NCBI GenBank assembly: GCA_937924775.1
Contig: CALDUT010000004.1
Span: 294,665 to 358,664, forward strand
Direction of reading: 5' to 3'
Source of the DNA: an uncultured Gemmata sp.
GTDB lineage: Bacteria; Planctomycetota; Planctomycetia; Gemmatales; Gemmataceae
Length of the DNA stretch: 64,000 nt
A program made the position numbers and the translations under genes. Position 1 is the stretch's first letter. Each line of letters begins with the position of its first letter. Under the pieces are notes generated by a model. It had not been told where the DNA came from. It did not search any database and saw nothing but the letters and a program-made list of their open reading frames with translations. Positions 1 to 8,936 of the stretch are shown piece after piece.

Positions 1-75
1 GACTGATCGTGACTCCGCACCCTCCCCATCCCCGGTTTCATCTCCGTCAGAAACGCTACAGCCTGAGGAGAATTC

Positions 76-297
76 ATGAGGTTCGGGACCACCCGCAGCC
101 AAATCTATGATGCTCACAAAACGGCGCAGGCCCAATGGCTGGCCACAGAAGAATTCTGGGACGATGAAGTTCGCCGCGAACATGGGGAGACCTGCGTTGA
201 ACCGCTCGATGCCGCGGTGCGTGAGGTTCTCCGGGCTATCGACCAACTGGCGATCATCGCCACGCAAATACGCAACGATTGTGAATTCACCGGCTAA
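76..297 (+). CDS. Small helical protein ahead of FtsK-like ATPase
   Basis: This 73-residue acidic protein is not recognised as a named family. Its sequence suggests two helices, about residues 7-32 and 42-66, separated by a short polar turn, with Trp at residues 21 and 28 and no signal peptide or membrane segment. The start is well supported because a GAGGAG ribosome binding site lies 6-11 bases upstream. Only 41 bases separate its stop from the large FtsK-type ATPase downstream, so the two are probably co-transcribed. In size and predicted helical hairpin shape it recalls the small substrates that pair with type VII secretion motors, but it has no clear WXG motif. That link is inference from context only. 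Confidence 0.6.
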   Translation: MRFGTTRSQIYDAHKTAQAQWLATEEFWDDEVRREHGETCVEPLDAAVREVLRAIDQLAIIATQIRNDCEFTG

Positions 298-338
298 TCC
301 ACCGGATTCTTCGTGAGGTGGCAGGGTAGGGGGGGCTG

Positions 339-3300
339 ATGTCGGAAAGTCTCTTAGATCGTCAGCGGGCCGCCATTGAACGGCTTTTGAACGCGGTGCG
401 TTCCCGGGCCGCCGCCGAGGCGGAACTGACGGCTGCTTTTCAAGCGGCCACCGAGAAAGCCGAACGTGACATCGCCCGGGCCCGCAAAACCCACGCTGAG
501 TCCTTGACCCAACAACTCGCCGAACTGGAGGCGACCCACACCGCGACGCTGGAGCAGATCGCTGCGGAATATACCGCGGAACTCGCGGCGATCGAAAAGA
601 CTCGCGACGAACGGCGTCAACAAATCACTGCCCGCTTCACCGCGGCCCACCAGAGGGGGCACGAGGATTACCAAAGCGACCTGTGGAAGCACGATTCTCT
701 CCTGGAGGCCGGGGAAAAAGCGGCTCACGAGCAGCTCGACACCCTCCATCGCAAAGCTGCCGCCGGGGAAGAACAGGTTCAAACCCTCTGGACTCAGACC
801 GAACCGCTTCTGGCCCGCGCCGGCGTTAGCTGCGAACAGATCGCCTTCCACGAGCAACTCCCCCCGCCCACCGACGACGACCCCCTGCAGCAGATGAACA
901 AATGGCTCGACGCGGCCCGTGAACAGCTCACCATTCTGGAGAAAGCCGCCACGCCACGCTGGGGCCGCCCACAACGGCTGCCGGTGCTGATCTTTCTGGG
1001 GGCGGGGTTGGGTTCGGTCGCGTGGGCGATCATCGACGATCCGCTCGTGGCTGGGATAATCACGGCCGTCGTTGGTCTGGTGGTCGGGCTGAGTATGTGG
1101 CTGTGGCTGCGGTCCCGGGGGCGGAAAACCACCATTCAACGGGGTCGATCCATCGCCCAAGATCTCGCCGAAGCGACACGCTCGGTGCAATATCTTCGCG
1201 CCTACGCGCAAGAAGGATTCCAGACTGAGCTGAAACGCCTTCGCGACAAACACGCCCGCCAACGCCAAAAAACCGACGACTATTACAAGCCGCTTCTAGA
1301 ATTCCAAAAAAAACAGTTCGATGAAGAGCTGCTCCGCGTCGAAGCAGAGTTTGCTACCGCGGCCGAAGCCTTACGCCGCAAACGCGGCCATGCCACCCGC
1401 GCTGCCGAAGACCGCTACCGAAACCACAGAGAAGACCTCACACACCGACTCGGTGCTGAACTGAAAGCGGCGGAAGAAACCTATGCCCACCGCATCGCCG
1501 ATGCCACCGCCACTCGCGACGCGGCGTGGCGTGCGATGACCGCTCGCTGGCAAGCCGCCATCGCCGAGGTAGAGGCGACCTTCGCTGCACTGCGGGCCGC
1601 TGGGCAGGAATTCTTCCCCCCGTGGGAAGAACTGACACCCCAGCGGCCGCGGCCGCAGCGCATCCCATCCGGCATTCGCTTGGGCGAATTCCAGATCGAT
1701 GAGAACAGTCTGCCCACACTTCTCACTTTGCCCGATGCGCTCCGGCAACCCGTCCCAGCCTTCATCCCCTTCTCCGAACGATGTTCCGTCCTGTTTCGCT
1801 GCCGGGATGATGGCCGTGCGGCCGGTGTGCAGGCGTTACAATCACTCCTGCTTCGCTTCCTGACCGGGCTGCCACCGGGTCAAGTCCGCTTCACCATCAT
1901 CGATCCGGTGGGGCTGGGGGAAAACTTTGCTGCCTTCATGCATCTGGCCGATTACGACGAAAAACTCATCTCAGCCCAAATCTGGACCGAAGCCCGGGAC
2001 ATCGAACAGCGGTTGGTGGACCTCACCGACCACATCGCGAGCGTGATTCAGAAGTACCTCCGCAATCAGTACGCGTCGATTGAAGAGTACAACCGGGCAG
2101 CCGGGGAGGTTGCGGAACCCTACCGTGTGCTGGTCATCGCCAACTTCCCATCGAATTTCACTCCGGAAGCGGCCAAGCGGCTGGTTAGCATTGCGACCAG
2201 TGGCCCCGCGTGCGGCGTGTGCGTACTCACCACGGTGGATACCCGCGCCGCCATGCCGCGTGACTTCAACCTCGCCGATTTGGAAGCGGTCAGTTACACC
2301 GTGGCTTGGAAAGACGGAAAATTCGTCCCCAAAGACCCACTGTTAGCTTCCTTCCCCCCGCACATAGATCGACCGCCCGATCCAGCTACGATCGCCGCCT
2401 TGGTTCGCCGAGTGGGCGCGGCCAGTCTGGAGGCCGGTCGCGTCGAAGTCCCGTTCGACTTCATTGCTCCTCAGCGCGATGCGGTGTGGCAAGCCAGTGC
2501 CGCCAAAGGTTTCGAGGTGCCGGTGGGCCGGGCCGGGGCGACCCGTCAGCAGGTCTTTTCGCTGGGTCGCGGCACCGCTCAGCATGCGGTCATCGCGGGC
2601 AAAACCGGTTCGGGCAAATCCACTCTGCTGCATGCGCTCATCACCAATCTGGCCCTGACCTACAGCCCGGACGAAGCCGAACTGTATCTCATCGACTTCA
2701 AAGAAGGTGTGGAATTCCAATGGTATGCTGCCTATCGGCTGCCGCACGCCCGCGTGGTGGCCATCCAATCGGAACGAGAATTCGGCTTAAGTGTACTGCA
2801 GCGGCTCGATGGTATTCTGCATGAACGTGGCGAAAAATTCCGCGCGGCCGGGGTGAATGACTTGGCCGCCTATCGCGCGGCCCGGCCGGAGGAGAAAACG
2901 CCGCGGATTCTCCTAGTTATTGATGAATTCCAAGCCTTTTTCACCGAAGACGACAAACTCGCCCAGGAAGCGGCGCTGTTGCTCGATCGGCTCGTGCGGC
3001 AGGGCCGGGCTTTTGGGCTGCACGTCGTCCTCGGTTCGCAAACCCTCGGCGGGGCGTATTCCTTAGCACGCAGTACTATTGACCAGATGGCTGTTCGTAT
3101 CGCCTTGCAATGCTCCGATGCCGACGCCCAACTGATTCTGAGCAAGGATAACACCGCGGCGCGGCTCCTGTCGCGGCCGGGCCAGGCCATTTACAACGAC
3201 CAGAACGGCCTCACCGAGGGGAACGAGCCGTTCCAAGTGGTCTGGCTGTCGGACGAGCGGCGCGAACAGATTTTGAAGGAATTGCAGCAGCGCGCGGGCG

Positions 3301-4217
3301 ACCGCTGGCCCCCGCCGCGGGTGTTCAGCGGCCATACTTTCGCCGATTTGGCAACCAACTCCGCTCTAGCGCAGCAACTCACCGCGCCGGGGCCGGTCCA
3401 AGTTCCCACTGCATGGTTGGGCGACCCGGTGGCGATCAAGGAGCCGACTGCGGCTCCCTTCCGGCCTCATGGCGGTACAAATTTGCTCATCGTGGGGCAG
3501 AGTGAAGAGACTGCCCGGGCCCTCGTTGTCGCGGCGGGTGTGAGTTTGGCGGCGCAAGTGCCCGGAACCCTCTTCACCGTGCTGGACGGCACCCCCGACG
3601 ATGCCGACCAAGCCGACTATCTGCGGCGTTTCGCCGCCAAGCTACCCCACGCGATCGCCCCGAATCGCGTAGAGCTGGCCGCGGCTTTGGCCGAGCTGAC
3701 CAGTGACATCGACCGGCGGCAGAAGGGTGAAGCCGAACGCACCCCGCGCTTCCTCTTCATCTTTGGGCTTCAGCGGTTCCGTGAATTGCGAAAATCTGAC
3801 GACGATTTTGGCTTTGGCCGCCGTGGCGAACGGGAGCCTGCGCCGGCGGAACGACTGGCGACCATCCTCCGCGACGGGCCGCTGGTCGGTCTTCACACGG
3901 TGGTTTGGTGCGATTCGCTCGTCAACCTCCAACGCGCGTTCGACCGACCACTATTGCGGGAATTCGGCATGCGCGTACTGTTGCAAATGAGTGCGACCGA
4001 CTCCAGTACACTGATGGATTCGCCAGCGGCATCGAAGCTTGGGCGGCACCGAGCTCTGTTTTTGCACGAAGAACAGGAACGCGCGGAGAAATTCCGCCCC
4101 TATGGGCTGCCGGCCGCGGACTGGCTGGAGACTGTGTGCGCCACCCTGCGTGCCCGGAGCCAATCCATCACGCCCGCCCCTCCTGCGGGGTCGGCTCCGA
4201 TTTCGAGTCCTGCATGA
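339..4217 (+). CDS. FtsK/SpoIIIE-type membrane ATPase with three tandem ATPase-like modules
   Basis: This 1292-residue protein begins with a long charged coiled coil (about 5-190), followed by two adjacent membrane segments (about 215-231 and 236-256), a second coiled coil (about 265-420) and then three ATPase-like modules. The first (about 470-690) has lost its nucleotide motifs. The central module is intact, with Walker A GKTGSGKST at 754-762 and Walker B LLVIDE at 858-863. The third (about 1040-1275) keeps the fold pattern but has GQSEETA in place of a P-loop. Two membrane helices plus three FtsK-like modules is the plan of EccC/EssC, the motor of type VII secretion; the flanking coiled coils are not typical of those. 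It more likely moves protein than DNA, but this is inference. It probably forms an operon with the 73-residue protein upstream. Confidence 0.85.
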   Translation: MSESLLDRQRAAIERLLNAVRSRAAAEAELTAAFQAATEKAERDIARARKTHAESLTQQLAELEATHTATLEQIAAEYTAELAAIEKTRDERRQQITARFTAAHQRGHEDYQSDLWKHDSLLEAGEKAAHEQLDTLHRKAAAGEEQVQTLWTQTEPLLARAGVSCEQIAFHEQLPPPTDDDPLQQMNKWLDAAREQLTILEKAATPRWGRPQRLPVLIFLGAGLGSVAWAIIDDPLVAGIITAVVGLVVGLSMWLWLRSRGRKTTIQRGRSIAQDLAEATRSVQYLRAYAQEGFQTELKRLRDKHARQRQKTDDYYKPLLEFQKKQFDEELLRVEAEFATAAEALRRKRGHATRAAEDRYRNHREDLTHRLGAELKAAEETYAHRIADATATRDAAWRAMTARWQAAIAEVEATFAALRAAGQEFFPPWEELTPQRPRPQRIPSGIRLGEFQIDENSLPTLLTLPDALRQPVPAFIPFSERCSVLFRCRDDGRAAGVQALQSLLLRFLTGLPPGQVRFTIIDPVGLGENFAAFMHLADYDEKLISAQIWTEARDIEQRLVDLTDHIASVIQKYLRNQYASIEEYNRAAGEVAEPYRVLVIANFPSNFTPEAAKRLVSIATSGPACGVCVLTTVDTRAAMPRDFNLADLEAVSYTVAWKDGKFVPKDPLLASFPPHIDRPPDPATIAALVRRVGAASLEAGRVEVPFDFIAPQRDAVWQASAAKGFEVPVGRAGATRQQVFSLGRGTAQHAVIAGKTGSGKSTLLHALITNLALTYSPDEAELYLIDFKEGVEFQWYAAYRLPHARVVAIQSEREFGLSVLQRLDGILHERGEKFRAAGVNDLAAYRAARPEEKTPRILLVIDEFQAFFTEDDKLAQEAALLLDRLVRQGRAFGLHVVLGSQTLGGAYSLARSTIDQMAVRIALQCSDADAQLILSKDNTAARLLSRPGQAIYNDQNGLTEGNEPFQVVWLSDERREQILKELQQRAGDRWPPPRVFSGHTFADLATNSALAQQLTAPGPVQVPTAWLGDPVAIKEPTAAPFRPHGGTNLLIVGQSEETARALVVAAGVSLAAQVPGTLFTVLDGTPDDADQADYLRRFAAKLPHAIAPNRVELAAALAELTSDIDRRQKGEAERTPRFLFIFGLQRFRELRKSDDDFGFGRRGEREPAPAERLATILRDGPLVGLHTVVWCDSLVNLQRAFDRPLLREFGMRVLLQMSATDSSTLMDSPAASKLGRHRALFLHEEQERAEKFRPYGLPAADWLETVCATLRARSQSITPAPPAGSAPISSPA

Positions 4218-4307
4218 ATTCCAGAATCCTCGGGGGCGGAATTGCCCTTGCCGGAATAACCATTCTGCCCCAAACTGAGGCGAGGATGAGCCACGGAGGG
4301 CACTGGG

Positions 4308-5462
4308 ATGGCGAAACTTCCCCTTCCTCGGGTTGCAATTCTCGGGGCCGGCCCCATTGGCATCGAAGCGGCACTGTATGCGAAGGCCTGCGGTCTGCCG
4401 GTTGCGGTTTATGAACGGGGCGCCGTCGGAGAACATCTCCGCCGGTGGGAATTTATCCGCATGTTCACACCTTTTGGCTGGAATGTCACACCGCTGGGGT
4501 TAGCGGAATTGTCCCGCACCCAAGGCCGCCGCGAGATCCCACAACAAAGTGATTGGCTGACCGCGCGTGAGTTTCTCCAGTCGTATTTGCTGCCATTGGC
4601 CGAATCCCCAACCTTGCAAGATTGCGTGCATTGCGGGCACACCGTGCTCCAAGTGGGCCGGGCGGGGAACCGAACCAAGTCCGACGCCAGCGACCGGGGG
4701 CCTTTCCGCCTCCTGGTGAGTGATGCCAATGGTCAGGAACGGATCGTGCTAGCCGATGTCGTTCTGGATTGTACCGGGACTTTGAGCCATCCCAACTGTA
4801 TCGGTGAGGGGGGCATACGGGCCATCGGTGAAGAGACGGCGCGGCCGCACATCGCCTGGGGAATCGAGGATATTTGCGGCTCAAAACGCGAATTCTATGC
4901 GGGCCGTAGCATCGCGCTCATCGGCGATGGCTACTCCGCGGCAACCACGATCTGCGCTTTGGCGGACCTAGCGGAAGAATTTCCGGAAACATGGGTTTTT
5001 TGGATTTCCAATGGCCCCCGGGGGGCCCCGTTGCCACGAATTCCCCAGGATCCGCTCAAGGAACGCGATCGGCTCGCGGTGCGGGCCAACGCCCTGGCCA
5101 CCCGCGGCGATGGCAACCTCGAATTCCACCCACAAACCGTGATCGATGAAGTGATCTGCCACGGCCCGAACAGTGGCTTCCGGATCGCCGGTCGTACGGC
5201 TGGGCGGCCGGTGTCGTGGGACGTGGAACGGGTGATTGCCAATGTGGGCTACCACGCCGATCTCACTCTTTGTGCCCACGGGCTTGTCGATCGCCCCGCC
5301 AAGCAGCCAGAAACCCGCGAACCGGGCTACTACATTGTGGGGGCGAAAAGCTACGATCGCGATTCCGGCTTTCTGCTGGGTCATGGCTTCGAGCAGATTC
5401 GCCAGGTTTTTGTACACATCACCGGTCGATCCCGGCTCAATCTTTATGCCTCCGCGGCCTAG
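4308..5462 (+). CDS. FAD-dependent pyridine nucleotide-disulfide-type oxidoreductase
   Basis: The 384-residue protein has an N-terminal dinucleotide-binding motif GAGPIGIEAA at about residues 12-21, followed by an acidic residue ending the second strand (VAVYERG), which is typical of FAD binding. A second glycine-rich motif (IALIGDGYSAATT, about 203-215) marks an internal NAD(P)H-binding half. The C-terminal part holds a conserved-looking GHGFEQIRQVF segment. No CxxC redox pair is visible, so it is not a classical thioredoxin or lipoamide reductase; it looks like a cytoplasmic flavoprotein oxidoreductase or monooxygenase of unknown substrate. A GGAGGG site lies about 7 bases before the start. 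It is followed after 79 bases by the alpha-toroid protein, suggesting one transcript. Confidence 0.8.
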   Translation: MAKLPLPRVAILGAGPIGIEAALYAKACGLPVAVYERGAVGEHLRRWEFIRMFTPFGWNVTPLGLAELSRTQGRREIPQQSDWLTAREFLQSYLLPLAESPTLQDCVHCGHTVLQVGRAGNRTKSDASDRGPFRLLVSDANGQERIVLADVVLDCTGTLSHPNCIGEGGIRAIGEETARPHIAWGIEDICGSKREFYAGRSIALIGDGYSAATTICALADLAEEFPETWVFWISNGPRGAPLPRIPQDPLKERDRLAVRANALATRGDGNLEFHPQTVIDEVICHGPNSGFRIAGRTAGRPVSWDVERVIANVGYHADLTLCAHGLVDRPAKQPETREPGYYIVGAKSYDRDSGFLLGHGFEQIRQVFVHITGRSRLNLYASAA

Positions 5463-5541
5463 CACGGCGGTTGCTCTTGTTCCACCGGGCACCCACCCAG
5501 TAGAGTTGAAGCCGCCGTAAAGCCGGGGAGGATCAACAATC

Positions 5542-6450
5542 GTGACACCCAGACTCCTGTTGGCCGAAACACGCTCCGCCCGCGACGACGCTTGGTCACT
5601 GGAAATCGCCGAAGTTCTGGCCCGTGGCTGGTCCGCGTGGCTCCAAGGTGCCCGTAACGAAGCGGCCGATGTGGCCCCGACACTGTTGGCGTGGATCGCC
5701 AGCGGTCAGCCCGGGGATTCACCGGTGTGTGCAGAATTTGTACAGCGTCTTCTTCATAGCCCACCGCCCACCAATCTGAAAGCCAATGCCTGCGAACTAC
5801 TGGCCCTGGCCCACAGCGGTTACGCGGCTCGGGTGAGGTGTGCATCGCGGATTCACGAATCGCTCGAACGGCTTTTGGATGCGCACCAACGCGATGGCGG
5901 TTGGGGTGAGACCCAGTCTGGCAAACCGCAAGTACCGAGCTGTCCGATCGTTACGGCGTGCGTGCTGGAAGCCTTGGGGGCGTTTGGCTTTCGCCTTGGG
6001 CAGACCATGGTGGCCGATGCCGTGAACTACATCTTCAGCCAACAGGAAGAAACCGGTCTGTGGACCGACCCACGGCAGGTTTTCGCGGGTTTGGCCGCCA
6101 TCGGTTACGACATGACGGCGATGCCCCTTTGCCGAGCCGTCTGTCGATTGAAGGAGCTTCAAAATGAAGAGGGTGGTTGGGGAACACCACGCTCCACTGT
6201 GGCCGCAACCGCCAACGCGGTGCTGGCGTTGTTGATCGCCGATGAGCCGCACAGCGCTGAAGTTCGGGCTGGGGTAGAATTCCTCGTGGGTACTCAGCGA
6301 GCGGATGGTTTGTGGAACACAGCGAACAGTCTGGTTTTGCACGCGGTGGGGCGGTATGCCTGTTCGGTGGGTGCCCTCGAAGAGCCCAACGTGCTGGGGG
6401 CCTTGGGGCCTGCGGCAGGCTCTGCACTGCCTGCGCCAGGTGCAGCGTGA
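5542..6450 (+). CDS. Prenyltransferase/squalene-oxidase-repeat (alpha-toroid) protein
   Basis: The 302-residue protein carries several QW-like repeats of the terpene cyclase and prenyltransferase fold: DGGWGE near residue 116, a QQEETGLW segment near 170, EGGWGT near 212 and a QRADGLW segment near 253. It is about half the length of squalene-hopene cyclase (about 630 residues) and has no DxDD catalytic motif, so it is unlikely to be a complete cyclase. It may be a single alpha-alpha barrel that binds or modifies a hydrophobic or peptide substrate. The start is GTG, supported by GGGAGGA about 9 bases upstream. It lies between a flavoprotein and a C45-type hydrolase on the same strand with gaps of about 80 bases, so the three may act together; the product is unknown. 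Confidence 0.75.
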   Translation: MTPRLLLAETRSARDDAWSLEIAEVLARGWSAWLQGARNEAADVAPTLLAWIASGQPGDSPVCAEFVQRLLHSPPPTNLKANACELLALAHSGYAARVRCASRIHESLERLLDAHQRDGGWGETQSGKPQVPSCPIVTACVLEALGAFGFRLGQTMVADAVNYIFSQQEETGLWTDPRQVFAGLAAIGYDMTAMPLCRAVCRLKELQNEEGGWGTPRSTVAATANAVLALLIADEPHSAEVRAGVEFLVGTQRADGLWNTANSLVLHAVGRYACSVGALEEPNVLGALGPAAGSALPAPGAA

Positions 6451-6530
6451 CATGGACTTGGCGATTTCCCAACGCCGCGGAGTCTGCGAAACTCGAAGAA
6501 CTCTTCGTCGGCTATCGAGGATTTGCAATC

Positions 6531-7967
6531 ATGCGCGGTCGGTTCTTCACAGTGCTTGTCACGCTGGCGGTTGTGTTTCCTCTCGGTGTGGTGGCCGCCC
6601 CAGAACCGGTCGCCATTCCCGCCGCGCACGCCCCCCAAGCCGCGGACGTTGTGACCTACAAAGCCGGTTACCGTTATCCCCAAGCGGGGTGGATCGTCGT
6701 TCATTTCGAAGGCGAACCTTACGAACGTGGCTATCAGCACGGTCGATTACTCGCTCAGGAAATTGCTGCACACATTCGGATGCTGGCCACCGAACGCAGC
6801 GTTCCAGCGCCCGCCGACGGCTGGCAATCGGCCCGGCAACTGACGAATGCTATGTTTTTGCGAACCATCGACCACGAGTTTCTTGAAGAAATGAAGGGCA
6901 TCGCCGATGGGGCCACCGATGCTGGGGCCAGCTACGACCAGCGTGACATCGACTTGCTCGATATCGCTACCCTCAACTGTTGGATGGAAATCGAATGCCT
7001 CGATGCGGCCTTGGACGCCACCCCCACCGGCTTGGAGGGGAAGCAATTCCCGCGTGATGGCCGACCGAAAGCTCCCGCTCCCAAAGCGGTACCACCACAA
7101 CGTTGTTCGGCCTTCATCGCTACCAAACCGGCCACCGCGGATGGCCAGATCGTTTTCGGCCACATCACCATGGCCGGGCTGACCAGTGGTCCGTTTGTCA
7201 ATATCTGGCTCGACGTGGTGCCCAAGAAAGGCCACCGCTTCGTCATGCAGGGCTTCCCCGGTGCGGTCTGGTCCAGTCAGGATTACTACATCAACGCGGC
7301 CGGAATTCTCTTGTGCGAAACCACCATCGACCAAACCCCCTTCGACATTCGCGGCGAATCCTTGGTCAGCCGCTGTCGCCGGGCCATTCAGTACGCGAAT
7401 AGCATTGAGGACGTGGTGAGGATCCTGACCGAGAAAAATAATGGCCTCTACTCGAATCAATGGCTGATCGGCGATTTGAAGACGAATGAAATCGCGATGT
7501 TCGAACTGGGCACCAAAACCCATCGCCTCTGGCGGAGTTCACGCGACGAGTGGTTCGAGGACACCCCGGGCTTTTACTGGGGGTGTAACAACGCGAAAGA
7601 TACCGCGGTGCGGATGGAAGCCCAACCCGCAGATGCGACCAACGTTCTTGAAGGACGGGTCTGGGAAGCCGACAACCGCGATAAAGCGTGGATGGCCTTT
7701 TACAAACAGCACAAAGGAAAAATCGACGCGGCCACCGCTCGCAAGGCGCTCACCGACCCCGCCTTGGCTCTCAATCACTCCCTCGATGCCAAGTACTCCA
7801 CCGCCCATTATGCCAAACAACTCGCCACGTTCGCGATGTACGGTCCGCCCACCGGTAAAGAATGGAAACCCACCCCGGAACAATTGCGCCGTCACCCAGA
7901 AATCCAAACCCTCAAACCCTACCCCTGGACGGTTCTCACCACTCAACCGCCGCCGCGAAAAAAGTGA
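6531..7967 (+). CDS. Secreted C45-type Ntn hydrolase (acyltransferase/peptidase family)
   Basis: From the ATG at 6531 the protein is 478 residues and opens with a signal peptide (about residues 1-23, ending VVAA). An upstream extension of the frame to 6312 lies over the preceding gene and is not used. It has the YERGYQHGRLLA segment near residue 62 that is typical of the acyl-CoA:isopenicillin N acyltransferase-like C45 family, and a PQR-CSAF junction where Cys192 is the likely autoprocessing nucleophile. Later motifs (FGHITMAG, GFPGAVWSSQDYYINAAG) fit the same Ntn fold. It should cleave or transfer amide-linked acyl groups outside the cytoplasm; the substrate is unknown. It follows the alpha-toroid gene by 80 bases. 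Confidence 0.8.
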   Translation: MRGRFFTVLVTLAVVFPLGVVAAPEPVAIPAAHAPQAADVVTYKAGYRYPQAGWIVVHFEGEPYERGYQHGRLLAQEIAAHIRMLATERSVPAPADGWQSARQLTNAMFLRTIDHEFLEEMKGIADGATDAGASYDQRDIDLLDIATLNCWMEIECLDAALDATPTGLEGKQFPRDGRPKAPAPKAVPPQRCSAFIATKPATADGQIVFGHITMAGLTSGPFVNIWLDVVPKKGHRFVMQGFPGAVWSSQDYYINAAGILLCETTIDQTPFDIRGESLVSRCRRAIQYANSIEDVVRILTEKNNGLYSNQWLIGDLKTNEIAMFELGTKTHRLWRSSRDEWFEDTPGFYWGCNNAKDTAVRMEAQPADATNVLEGRVWEADNRDKAWMAFYKQHKGKIDAATARKALTDPALALNHSLDAKYSTAHYAKQLATFAMYGPPTGKEWKPTPEQLRRHPEIQTLKPYPWTVLTTQPPPRKK

Positions 7968-7981
7968 TCAAATTCTGGACA

Positions 7982-8028
7982 GCCCATCACGGTTCGGCGG
8001 AACGCCGTGGCCCGCTGCCGCGATGGGC
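7982..8028. terminator. Bidirectional hairpin between convergent genes
   Basis: Between two gene ends that face each other, GCCCATC at 7982-7988 pairs with GATGGGC at 8022-8028, the stem continues after one mismatch with CGG/CCG, and an inner hairpin CGGCG-GAA-CGCCG sits at 7995-8007. No strong T tract follows, so its strength is uncertain. Confidence 0.45.
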
Positions 8029-8042
8029 CTTCCTCGGGCTGA

Positions 8043-8834
8043 TTAACGCCCTTCCTTCTGGATTTGCTCGCGGATCCGCTCAATGGCTTTCTTCAGCTCG
8101 GGTGAGGCCTTCTGATATTGCTCATCGAGGTAGTCCTTGACGCTCGAGCCCATGACGCGGAGCGAATCTTCCGCCATCGCCCGGACAATCGGGTCCGGAT
8201 CCAACAGTTTGGTGGCCTGACACCGGGGGCGCATTCCCGGACTGATGTTCACTTTGGTATCAACAGTGATCAATTGGCCATTCTCGAAGGTGAGTTGGGC
8301 TCGGATTTCACCTTTGTCCATGTTTCGCGGATCGACGCGGGCCTCGCCCGCGGCGATCATTTTGGAACCTTCGACCTTCGCGCCTGGGCTTATGATCGTG
8401 AAGTTGAAAAACCCATCCTGATGCAGTTCCGCGACCGCGCGGAGCCACGCTTTGGCAGCCTCGTCAGCCTCATTGGGCTTTTTCACCGGTCGGGCATGCT
8501 TTTGGAAGAACTGCTCCAACTCTTTGGTATCGGTGATAAGAATGGGGTTTTGACTTTTGGCTTTGGGAATCGCGATGATGTTGGCACTTTTCAGGGGTTC
8601 CGGAGCCAACCGCGCCACGGGGAATTTGGGGAAGATGTGGGAAAAGAGAACAAAATCCGGGAAAGTTTGTGGGATGCCATCCCCGGTAAGCGCGTAACTG
8701 CGGCCCCCCTCAGAGCCGGCAATGCTGCGGAGATACTCTTTCAACTGGGCTTCGGCGGGGGCCATGTCGTCGGCGGTGAGTGCTGATGTGAGATACAGCA
8801 CCAGACTCAAACTGATCGCGAAACGAGGGATCAT
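8043..8834 (-). CDS. Secreted hypothetical protein
   Basis: The 263-residue protein starts with a short signal peptide (about 1-21, ending SALTA). The mature part contains no motif that I recognise. It has a region rich in charged residues around 125-150, and a C-terminal stretch (LLDPDPIVRAMAEDSLRVMG, about 210-229) that looks like a single HEAT-type helical repeat, followed by a charged helix to the end. It is probably periplasmic. It is the last gene of a minus-strand series with an esterase, an HdeD-like membrane protein and an oxidoreductase, with gaps of 102, 37 and 56 bases between them, and may belong to that transcript. Confidence 0.65.
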   Translation of the reverse strand: MIPRFAISLSLVLYLTSALTADDMAPAEAQLKEYLRSIAGSEGGRSYALTGDGIPQTFPDFVLFSHIFPKFPVARLAPEPLKSANIIAIPKAKSQNPILITDTKELEQFFQKHARPVKKPNEADEAAKAWLRAVAELHQDGFFNFTIISPGAKVEGSKMIAAGEARVDPRNMDKGEIRAQLTFENGQLITVDTKVNISPGMRPRCQATKLLDPDPIVRAMAEDSLRVMGSSVKDYLDEQYQKASPELKKAIERIREQIQKEGR

Positions 8835-8936
8835 ATTCGGCTCCCGGAAAGAGTGGGCGTGGAGGTGAATCTACTCCAGGCGGCCGCGGGTACAAGAGAA
8901 CACCCCGAGCATGTTACATCCATATCAGGCAGATCA

